The translations under genes were made by a program, and so were the position numbers. From NCBI GenBank assembly GCA_918807975.1, contig OU964934.1, forward strand, positions 930,001 through 994,000: a DNA stretch of 64,000 nt, given 5' to 3'. Shown here piece by piece: positions 36,201 through 48,200 of this stretch (the stretch's first letter is position 1; every line of letters begins with the position of its first letter). The stretch is from Aplidium turbinatum. Its lineage: Eukaryota > Chordata > Ascidiacea > Aplousobranchia > Polyclinidae. Under the pieces are notes generated by a model. That model ran no database searches, was not told where the DNA came from, and was given only the letters and a program-made list of their open reading frames with translations.

Positions 36201-39200
36201 ATTCAACTTCGTCATTCAGCTTTTCAACAGGACCAACCATTATTTCTTCAATCTTCTTGCATCTTTCACATTCACAACAATCTTCGAATCTGCATGTCAC
36301 CCTCTTCATCTTTGCACATCTTACATGCACCCACTTCCTGCATTTCGTACACATAACAGAATTTTCCTTTCTGTTTTTCTTTACAAACCAAGTGGAACAG
36401 CAACATTCGTCTATTTTTTTTAAAACTATATGAAGTTATGGACAAAATCCTCATCCAAATCTAAAACTATCTGGTTCAGTTAAACTGCGATGTCAATTCC
36501 TGATGTTAGCAGGTCAGCGGTTCCCCAACTATTCTAAACATTTTGCTTGGAGGACCTTTTGGATTTTTTTGATGACTCGTGACCCTGCACAATACATTCG
36601 TACAAGTTAATCAGATGATAAATAAATTGATACCAAACTTTTCTTTTGTGAACCCTGTGAAACTGCTGTATGGACATCAGTTTGGAAACAGCTAGGCTAG
36701 ACCATGGCAACCCACTAGTCTTATTTTAACTTTCTTAAAGTTTTCTTCCTTGATAAAAATGCCAGTCATTGCTTTATCTCTATTTCATGATATACGTTTT
36801 CTTTATTTTTGATTCCTGGTTTACTTGCAAAAATTATCACCACAGTGCGTTAACGGCCAGCAAAGATTAAATCTTTAATTTTAAACAAGCCAACCATTAA
36901 GTACCAGGCCTTCCACAAAGCCCAGTCGTCTAATAATACAAGTTCGCATTGAGTCATGAGTGAATGACAAACAACAAACCTCGTTGTAAAAGAAATGAAT
37001 GGTGTGCTGGTTGAGACGCAAGGAGAGAGTTTTGAGGAAGGATATGTAATAGGCCATCACCTCTTCATCAGAAAAGTCAAACTTATGGCAAATCACGTCA
37101 TTCACATGATTGTTTGAAAGTAAATAATCTGAAGGTTTTCAACACATTATCATTAATCACAATAATATTTTCACCCAATCTATTGAACAAAAATCTCATT
37201 GTTGAGCCACAATGTTTAATATCACGAGACTTACGGGTGACAAACAGTAGTCTAGTTATAATTTGGATAGTCACGTTTTCCAACTCATTAATATTTTTCT
37301 TGATTGATGCAGGTTTATCGTATTACCATTGGTTCATCCAATCCTCGGCTCGGTTCTCAAAGATATTATACTTGTTTATGAGGGAATATGCCATTTAAGC
37401 TGAATTATATATATACATAATACACAAACATATATTTTTACATTTCAAGATAACTATTTTTAGACATCCATTTGTAAAACTTGAACCAATGAGCACTTTC
37501 AAGTGTTTTTTCTAATTCAAAAAACTTGTTTTAGTTAACAATTAATTATAGAAACAACTCTTCCACTCACACAGTGATGTCTCATGCTGGAGGTTCTCAA
37601 ATAAAATGTTGAGGGTCTGAAGAACTTGCACGCAAACATGATTCCCGGCATTTTGTTGGAGGATATTCAGAAAGAATAAGAACATGTTTTTTTCAAGATA
37701 GAATCTAAAAAGATAAACAATTACCCATTGGTGTTAATGTCATAATGAAAAATAAAAGATGTCACCATAAAAATGTGCAGTCTAACTAAATTACAAAATA
37801 TCTTCTGCTCTTTAAATAAATTATGAGAGTCAGCTATGAAATGGTTTGCACCTCGTTTTCAAGTTATTCTAACCCAGCCAACCAACCAAATCATGAAAAT
37901 ATATCTAGGTACTAAGTACTTATGTATCTATCTATGAAAGTATGATAGGGTACTAGTCCATATTTTCCAACTTCTGAATTTTTAGACAGGCACCCTCTAA
38001 AAGTTTTCCATTGGTTAAACTGGAAAACTTCATTTTTTTAAAATTTAACTGACATCTAAGATAGGGCTTCTCAATGTGTGTGCCAGGAGAGGGCCACATC
38101 ACATGCTACTAGTGATGCACTAAGGCCAGATGTTCCACTAGAGCAGGGGTCACCAAATTACGGCCCGCAAACTAATTTCATCCGGCCCATCAAGTGCTGC
38201 AGAAATAACAGCTGCACTACAACTAGTAAGGAAAAAAGTTACCACACTTTTTGTAAAGGACTGACGTTGCTGTTGAGCAACACGCAACCTGCTAATGATT
38301 CTGTTTTTATCATTAGGCCACCACAAATGGGGACAGCCTAGGCCAAATTTGGAAAGATGTAGGCCTAATGTTTTTTCAAGAACACGATGCCCTGTAGTGT
38401 ATCGCAGCAGGGGATAAATTTTCCAGCAATCTTTCGATTTTCATCACAACTTTGCTATTCTACCGCTGACTTTGTTATTTATTGTGCTCATTTCAAGTCA
38501 ATGGAGATTTTAAATAGTTGTAGCCTATATCTTTTTGCAATTTACAACCGGTCCGCAGCTGTTAATCTCGCAGCAATCCGGCCCTCAGAGAAAAAAGTTT
38601 GGTAACCCCTGCGCTAGAGAATAGCTTCCGGCCTTTGTTAATACCTACTTCAAACAGTCAATGTTTTCACCAAGTGGTTGCTGGTAGTAGCAATTTTAGG
38701 GGCTGGTAAACATTCTAAAGGGGTTGGGAACACCAGGAAACTACCGTATTTTACGGGTCTGCTACTATTCGGTGAGTCCGATTCGGTGAGTCTGATTCGG
38801 TGAGTTTCTAACTTCTAACCCCTAACCCTAACTCCTAACCTTAAAACGGCAATGATAAATAGGCTACGGTACCCGATAATTTAAAAAAAAAATTGAAAAA
38901 ATCCCCCGTTAAGGGATCGGACTCACCGAATCGGACTAACCGAATCGGACTCACCGAAACGGACTCACCGAAACGGGCCATTCCGGTATTTTACGGACCA
39001 TAAGGGGCACTTTAAATTCTTTTTTTTCCTCATAAATTGATCGTGCGCCTTATGGTCCGGTGCGCCTTATGTATGGATCAAGTGCTGTAGTGCTTTATTG
39101 CCTACACTCAAAACCAGTACCGATACTACTATTATATATGGTCCGGTGCGCCTTATGGTCTGGTGCGCCTTATAGTCCGCTGCGCCTTATGTATGAACAA

Positions 39201-42200
39201 AAAACTAATCAAAGCAATTTATTGACAGTGCGCCTTATAGTCCAGTGCGCCTTATAGTCCGGTGCGCCTTATGGTCCGTAAAATACGGTACCTCTTATTT
39301 GTTGGGTATGGTGCGTTTTTCTTAGAATTGTCTGAATATGGGGCCTGAGAATCTCGTTGCTACTAGACTTCTCTGCACGGCCCCGGTAGTTGCTACACCA
39401 CTCCTATCAAGCAGTGAAGCAATAACCTGGCACTCATAAAGAAGGTGTTATGTGGCAACACTCACGGTCCTTTAAAAGGGTTTATTTAAGAGTAAACTTT
39501 TGGGTAGATTTCAAATTTGACCATGCTTTCTACACAGTGTATAACTGTATACACTTGATACCGGTATAGTATTGCTTTTATGATATTGAAGATTTTTAAT
39601 TAACTTACTTGATCCGATTTTAAATCTCATATATAAATTTAGGGTCTGCTGCTATTCGCTGAGTCCCTATCCTCTAACCCTAACCCTTAAACGGCAATGA
39701 TAACTGTGGTGTAGCGCGTGTCATCACGCACCACATCTCTCTTGCCAACAGCGCAGTGTGAGTTTGCCGATTGCCTGACTTGGCTTCTCTTGGTTTCTTT
39801 CGTGTTGGTTCATTCTCTAGTTTTCAGTTAACAGTGTAGCAGTGCAATTGGCAGTTTAAGTAGAGTCTTGTTTTAGTTTGTCATTTAATACTTTCTGTTA
39901 ACATTCTATTTGTATTCAAAGATAATCACGTTTTAAATTTAATAAACTTATTTGAGCAAGAATTAGAAAGATGGACAGACATATTCCTCGTCCTAAAGAC
40001 CTTTCAGTTGATCCTAACTCCGCTGACGCTCCTACCATTTTCAAGTTCTGGTTTCAGACTGTCACTGACTACATTGCTACACTTGAAGAAGTTCGCCAGG
40101 AAGGAACTCCTAATATCAACAAAACTAGAATACTTCACAAGGTAGATTTAAACGATCTGTCTTAGCCTGATGCTGTGAGTTTGCTGTGGCAATAGTAAGT
40201 TGCGCTAGCATTCGGAACACAGTTCCCTAGTCATGTGCTATGATGAATGGTGTTGAAGTCAGTGAGTGGTTCTTAAGTGTGGTTCTTTCGTTTAGCTTGA
40301 GGCTGCTGGTTGTTGAGTTTCTGTGTTGTTAGGCGTTTTTTGTTGCAAAATTTGTTTTCAGTTGATTAGTAGATTAGATGACGTAGTTCTTCCCTTTCGG
40401 CACGGTTGTTGATTTTAGGATTTTGTCTGCTGATGAATATGGCCTCTTTGAAACGTAATTTTACCGCGTCATTTTCTCGGGCAATTATAGTAAATTCAAA
40501 GTCGGTGTGGCATTGTTGTTGATGATTAAAGACCGAGCTTTTGTCTGAGCTGAGGTGTTCTTTGATGCGGGAGTGGAGTGGTCGAATCGTGCTGCCTATG
40601 TAGCTTTCCCTGCATTTCTTGCATGCGATCTTGTAGACACAGTTCTTGGTGGTACATATGTCATCGTTCCGTAGTGGGCAGTTTTGTAGCCGGCAAGGTT
40701 TGGGTTTTTTTGGTTTTTGAAGGGCGTTTCTGAGGGTACGTAAGCGTCGAAAAAGGCGGACTGGCAGATCCAGGTCTTTGAAAATTTTCTTTGCTTTACG
40801 GTCCGCGTCGTCGCTCATATATGGAAATTCAAAATGTATTGGGTTATATGGTGTCTGGGGGGTTTGTCTGTTTTGCTGGTGTCGTCGTCGTCTGGGTGGT
40901 TGTTTAAGAAAGTCCTTGGGGTATCCGTTTTCTTCGATTGTCTTCTCAAATTCCGTCAGGTGTGGTGTTGCTTTATTGGACGAGGAACATCTATCTTTTC
41001 TTCTCTGTGTTTCGTTTAAGAGTATGGTCTTCTTGGTACTTGTGGGTAGGGCCGAGTTGAAGTGTGGGAGTAGCTTTGCCTTTGCTTTTTTCTGGTAGAA
41101 TTCGTGGTGGATTGTACCGTCTTTGTCGATTTTTATGGTGAAGTCCAGTAGTGAGATGGCGTTGTCTGTTGTTGGTAGTTCTATTTCAAAGTTAATAGCT
41201 GGGTGCGCTTGGTTGAGAGCATTTTGGATAGCTAGGGCTTCCTTGTTGTTGACTGTCAGCAAGAATGTGTCGTCAACGTATCGTCTGTAGAGGGTGAGGT
41301 TTGTTTGGTTCCGCAGTGTCTGTTTTTCTAGGGTGTCCATGAAGAGGATGGCGAGGACTCCAGATACGGCGTTTCCCATTGGTAGACCGCCGACTTGGCT
41401 ATAGAACTTCTCCTTGAAAGTGAAGACGTTGTTCTGAAGGATAATCTCGAGCAAGGAACCGATCTCTTCAGGGTGGAACGGGCTGCATAGTTGTGTTTTT
41501 CCTGTCGACAGTTTTTGGATTACGTTGTTGATCGCTTCCTTAGGAGGGATGGAGGTGTACATTGCTGTCACATCCAGGCTGAAGGGAAAGTTGAATTTTC
41601 TCAGGGTGTCTCGTGGCATGTCTTTAAGTTGATTGAGTAGTTCTTGACTATTTGTAAGGTGTGCCGGAACTTCTTTCAATAGGGGGTTGAGCAGGGTGCA
41701 GACTAGGTGTGACAGTTTGGCGGCTGGCCCGTTTGTGCTTGAGACGATTGGACGAATCTTGATGTCAGGTCCTTCTTTGTGAGTCTTGATCAGGTGGTAG
41801 AATCGTGGCATACTCGAGTTGTTAGTGATGTAAGATCTGGCCACGTGATGGGGTAGTTGAGCTTTGGTGGCTATAGTCCTCCATGTGCTGTTAAGCTTTC
41901 GTTCTATGGTTTGCGCTTTTGTAATCCTTGAAGCTTTGTATACTTTTGGGTCGCTCAGGTGTTGTTGGGCCGCTGCATCGTAGCGTTCTGTTTTGTACCG
42001 TATCTCTTAGCGTTTCATCATCGTAGCGTTCTGTACCTTTAGATCTAGTGCCTTTCTAAGAAAACTTCCTTCCTTCCTCCCTCCTTATTACATGTCCATA
42101 CCATCTTACTCCATTTGCCCTTGCCAATTGGTCTATGGTCTCTCTCATCTCTAGCATATCCAACAATTCTTCAGTCCTTTTTCCCCTTCTCGTTTTCACC

Positions 42201-45200
42201 CCACACATTACTCTCACCATTGACCTTTCCGTTCTTCTCAGGATTTCCAGTTCACTCTCTCTCAATACCCATGTCTCGCTACCATATAGCATTGCAGGCC
42301 GCACACAGCTCCGATATACTTAAGTAATCTTAAGCGTTATTGGTAGTAAAAATGTGCATACTGTAAAATCCATCAAGCTTGTCAAATTAGTCGTGTTTGT
42401 TCAAGAACAATAACATAATTATCGTAATTTACTGATAATTTCAGATAAATGTTTTCTGTTTTCTTTGTGAACACCATCATTAAAGCAATGGCAGAACGCT
42501 GAGTTGTTGAGATAAGAATTACAATATAGGCACTGTATTATTAGTGGGAATAAAGATATTTGATTGAGCGTTGGCTATGTCGCATAGGGTGTACGGTTTC
42601 TAAACTTTTTTTCAAATTTTCCAACGAAACCAATTTTTTTGTCGGGAAATAAGTAGTTATGACCACATGTGAAATATTTTTTCTCAACTCCATGGTTTCG
42701 AGGTCCCAACTGCCACTTTTCTACATTTAAACACACCTTATCTACAGTGTGTACGGTAACAAAAAAATAAACGCATCTCTTGATTTTCATTAACTGATAT
42801 TTTTTTTTGCTTCAGCTTCAAAGGAACCAAATTCAATATGTTAGCAAGTGCAACAATAACTTCTGTCCATTTTTTATTATTACAAGGACATGAGTACTGA
42901 GCACACAAAAAGGTAGATACATTTTGGTACACACTGTATGAAACCATCAACACTACTACAATGTCCAATGTACTCCTTTGATGCTTGTCTACACCAAAAT
43001 TTTGAAATATCAGTCGGAAAACAAACATTTTAAGCCATCAAGCATTCAGCCATCAAGCATTCATGCAATAGCTCGGGAGTTGCAAATTTTTAAAAAATTG
43101 CTCCAGCGCCGGCTCCATTAAGTATGTTTATTGTTTATGGCATTTACCACAGTAGGACACAACGGTTTAGTAACCCATTTAAATAGCTTTATTTCATGAA
43201 CCAATCAACATAGTTACAAAAACTACACTGAAATGGAAAGCTGCGATGTTAACAATTCTGAAAAACAACATGCCTACAATGTAATACTACATCCACAGTA
43301 GTAATACAGCAGTTCATAAAACATGCTCCAGATGGCCACCGTTGCGCTGGAGGCATATTTGAGCACGGCGAGCGAAGTTGTCAATGACCCGAACACATTC
43401 TTCCTTTGGGATGGCCCTGATCTTTTGGGTGATGGCTTGTTTTAGTTCAGGGATGGTCTGAGGATTATCCTGGTACACATTGTCCTTCAGATAGCCCCAC
43501 AGATAGAAGTCAGGGGGGTTGAGGTCCGGGGAATGGGGGACCACTCAGGGTCTCTGCGGTGGCTGATTAGGCGGTCTGGGAACTTCTCATCCAACCACGC
43601 CAGGGTGACATTAGCAGTGTGGGGGGTGGCACCATCTTGCTGGAACCATTGCTCTGCTCTTAGGAACGGGCTTCTTCCTCTGGCTCTGTTTCTACGCCCC
43701 AGAGCGGTCCAGAACTGCTGGAGGACCACAAGGTAACGCTCCTTGTTGACGGTGACTGCGTTCTCATTTTCATCTTCGAACCAGATTGGGCCAATGATGC
43801 CATGTTTTGAAATTGCAACCCAGGCAGTGCATCTGACTGAGTGCAGGGGCCTCTGTAGCACTTCATCAGGAGGAGAGGTGCCCCAGAACACATTGTTTTT
43901 ACTGTTGACATACCCATACAGGGTGAAATGAGCCTCGTCAGAGAACCAGAGGTTGTCAAGGAAGTCAGGGTCCTCTTCGACGATGTCCATGAACCACTGG
44001 CACATGATAACTCGCTTAGCCTTGTCTGCATCAGTAAGTTTATGCTTTATCTGGATCCTGTATGGATAGAGTTTCAAATCTTCCTCCAGAATCCTCTGTA
44101 CAGAGGACCGGGTCAGACCAAGCATTTGGGCCCGTTTACGGATCGATTTCTTTGGACTTCTCCCAACAGAGTCCCTAACTGCAGCAATGTTCTCTGGAGT
44201 CCTAGCTGTCTTTTTTCTCCCATTTTTTGGTGTTGTAGGCATTGTCTGTTTGTTGTGAAGTGATCCAGTAGCTTGAAACTTTTTGACCCAATAAAAAACG
44301 AGTGCTTTTGATGGAAATTTGTCGAAGTTATACTTTTGCCTGAATTTTGACTGCACTTTTTTGTACGATTTTGACTCCAAATACAAAGTCACACAGAACA
44401 TTTTCTCTTCCTTGGTGTACTTCATCCTTGCAGATCTAAATTTGTTATGGGCTAATTTAGTTAAATCTGAAAATAAATGAAAAAAGCATTAAAATTGACA
44501 AAGTTATGCAAGGTTATACGGGTTAAAAGTTTTGTGAGACACCATGTATATAAAATTCTGTTTAAAGGGGCAAGCACACTAAAGTAGTAATTTTGCAGCT
44601 TCATGTCATCAGTTTATCAGTATTACTACTTGATTTTAAGCTAATCAAGATTAGGCTACCCAACCCTGAAGCTGGAGCAGATAAAATTTTTGTAGCTCCG
44701 ACTCCACAGACATTTAAAAAAAGGCTCCAGAGAAAATGCTTGGCTCCACAGCCCTGAATGTTGCTGCAATAAATTTCAATCTTGTTGTTCGTTTTTGATG
44801 TGATTCTGTGCTTTTTGTGTTATGGTAGTGTTTAAAATGTTTGTTTTCTGACTGATATTTCAAAATGTTGGTGTAGACAAGCATCAAAGGAGTACATTGG
44901 ACATTGTAGTTGTGTTGATGGTTTCATACAGTGTGTACCAAAAATGTATCTACCTTTTTGTGTGCTCAGTACTCATGTCCTTGTAATAATAAAAAATGGA
45001 CAGAAGTTATTGTTGCACTTGCTAACATATTGGGTTTGGTTCCTTTGAAGCTGAAGCAAAAAAATATATCAGTTAATGAAAATCAAGAGATGCGTTTATT
45101 TTTTTGTTACACACTGTAGATAAGGTTTGTTTAAATGTAGAAAAGTGGCAGTTGGGACCTCGAAACCACGGAGTTGAGAAAAAATATTTCACATGTGGTC

Positions 45201-48200
45201 ATAACTACTTATTTCCCGACAAAAAACAATGGTTTCACTATAGGTTGTAAAAAACCGTACACCCTAATGTCGCATAGGTAAATCATCGTCGTATCCAGGC
45301 TTACACCCGGTGGTTGAAGATTTAGATTAAGTAGACAGGAAGGCAAGGAAGCCAATCTTCTTGTCCACTTTCAGGCATGCCTAAAAAAGTGTCCTGCGAA
45401 AAACAGTGTCCTGCCCTTTCGATTGCCGTTCCAGCGCTCTCACCACTCGGCTATGCAGCATAGGTAAATGAGAAAGGTTATACTGTATTTGGGTCTGCTA
45501 CTATTCGGCGAGTCCGATTCGGCGAGTCCGATTCGACTAGTCCGATTCGGCGAGTTCCCTATTCGGCGAGAGCCTTTTTCGGCGAGTGCCCTATTCGGCG
45601 AGTTTTTGAAATTTTTGAAAGGAAATTATCGGGTACCGTAGCCTAATTATAAACGCCGTTTTTACATAGTTTTAACGTCGCTAAACGTTGAAATTGTGCA
45701 GAAAGGAATAAAAATAAAATGTTTGAACTATTAAATTAAAATTCGTCATGTCAGTTCAGTTGTTTTTATTTCTGACCATCATATGAAAAACAATACACGT
45801 CAACATAGCAAAGGTGTAAAAAAGGTAGAAGCGACAAAACGCGAACGTTAAAACGTGCTTGTGACCGAAGTAAGTTATTGAGTTGAAAGAAACATACGCG
45901 CCGACTTCAGGGGGGGCCGGCGCCCCCCGTAAATTTATGGTTGAGGGGCAACAAAAATGGTGATGACAAGTGGTGTTTCAAATATAAAACACTTCGCGAA
46001 GGAGATTTAGATAACTTAAACGGACTTAAAGAATGCCGAAAGCAAGAAAAGCCTACGTTGCTCTTGCCCGCAAAACAGCAGCTCGCATGGCTATCTCATA
46101 CGGTATGGAAATTTCAAAGTAGATGGTAGAGTACTGCTGGAATAGTCAAGTAACTATTCACTGCAATATTAAGTAAACCAGCTAAATTAGACGCGCTATT
46201 TTCAACGAGGTCTTCCCGCTGTGAGATCAATTGTGATTCAACAGAACGCATTGTTTTTGCAATGTATGAGAATTAAATTGAAAACCGAAAAAAGAAAAGG
46301 TGTTTAATGGTCTTGGTCGCAGATATTGCCTGCATTAACGACGTCTCTTACCGCTATTATCACCTAGCTAACCTGACATCATTGTTTTATGCGGCCGCTA
46401 AGGTTTGACATCGACTTTAACGATCATGGAATGTTACGTAATAATAAGAACGATTATATCCTACACGCAAAAATAAAAAAATGATCTCCTCTTTCTGTTT
46501 TGTCTCGTGAGCTTTGCATATTGCTCAACAAGTGCCTAAAGTTTAGAATTGACAAGAAATCATTGAATTTGAAAATTAAGTTTGAATCACTGCAAATAAA
46601 CGTATTCAAAACTTTCACTTAAGCCGACGCGATTTCACAATCCGTAATCTACGTCGACAATGATTTTTAGTGCGTTCATTTTTAAAATTGCTGAGCTGGA
46701 GACAACAGCTTGTCCCGTGTTAGTTGAACTTGTCTTTTTGAGGTGAAAATCACTTGCGAACATCTCGACCTTTACTCGAGTATAGCCTACTGTATTCAAT
46801 AAAAGACTATAAAGACTTTCGATAAAAACAGAAGAGAAAACACTTCGCCGTTGTCAACGCTTTGAAAGTAAGTAATTAGCGAAACGAGGTTAATAAAACT
46901 GATACCGGGTTTTCACTCTGCTTGAGATCATGATTTTTTGCGTTTTATTTCGATAACTTCACTGTCTTGATCGTTGTTGTTCACTCGCACGAAAAGGAAA
47001 TGAATCGGCTTGTTTTCCAACAGTTCCAATTATGAGCTAACAATATCAAAAATTTTACGACTAGGCGTACTGCGTGCGTAAAACTAATCCTTTCAAGCAG
47101 CGCTTCTAATAAATTCGGTTTGCGACCTATTTGTTAATATAAACACGACACTAAGCTTAATCAAAGACTATTTTAATTGAGTAAATAGCGCTATGGTTAT
47201 GACGTTATCACCTTTCTCGCCCCCCAAGGTTTTTTGAAAAGTCGGCGCCTATGGAAAGAAATTTGGCACGGTCGCAACACCTTCAGAAAAATTTAAGATA
47301 TGAAGGGAAAATAAAACAAAGAAAATGTTACAAAAAAATACAAAATAAATCATGTTTATGTCTGTAAGTTAGCACTTTTGAATAGTTAAAATGATTAGTT
47401 TGGATCAACAAATGTGTGGCCTACAGCTTGGATTTAAAAGAAATTATCGGGTACCGTAGCCCAGTTATCCCAACCAGCAAAAATTTCCGTTTTTACATCG
47501 TTTTAACGTCGCTAAATGTTGAAATCGTGTAGAAAAGAGAACTTTGCTGACTAGGATACGTTGAAGCTGAGAAACATTCACAGAAGCCCTTCAAATTGTT
47601 CCAAGAACCCATTTAGCATAACATTTCATTTGTACATTGATTCAACGTCTGAATACATTATCTTAAAAATGCAACGTATCGTAGGGCTTCTGTGAATGTT
47701 TTTCAGTTTCAACGTATCCTAGTCAGCAAAGTTCTCTTTTCTACAGGATTTCAACGTTTAGCGACGTTAAAACGATGGGCCACACATTTGGTTAGCCTTT
47801 TCATTCTGTTACTACAATGGGTTCTCATTTGTTGATCCAAACTAATCATTTTAACTATTCAAAAGTGCTAACTTATAAACATAAGCATGATTTTTTTTGT
47901 AACATTTTCTTTGTTTTATTTTCCCTTCATATCTTAAATTTTTCTGAAGGTGTTGCGACCGTGCCAAATTTCTTTCAACTCAATAACTTACTTCGGTCAC
48001 AAGCACGTTTTAACGTTCGCGTTTTGTCGCTTCTACCTTTTTCTACACCTTTGCTATGTCGACGTGTATTGTTTTTGATATGATGGTCAAAAATAAAAAC
48101 AACTGAACTGACATGACGAATTTTAATTTAATAGTTCAAACATTTTATTTTTATTCCTTTCTGCACGATTTCAACGTTTAGCGACGTTAAAACTATGTAA

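Noticed and set aside
42738-45119. Similar open frames at 42,738-43,028 (minus) and 44,931-45,119 (plus)
   Set aside because: They are the two inverted arms of one foldback element read in the same sense.
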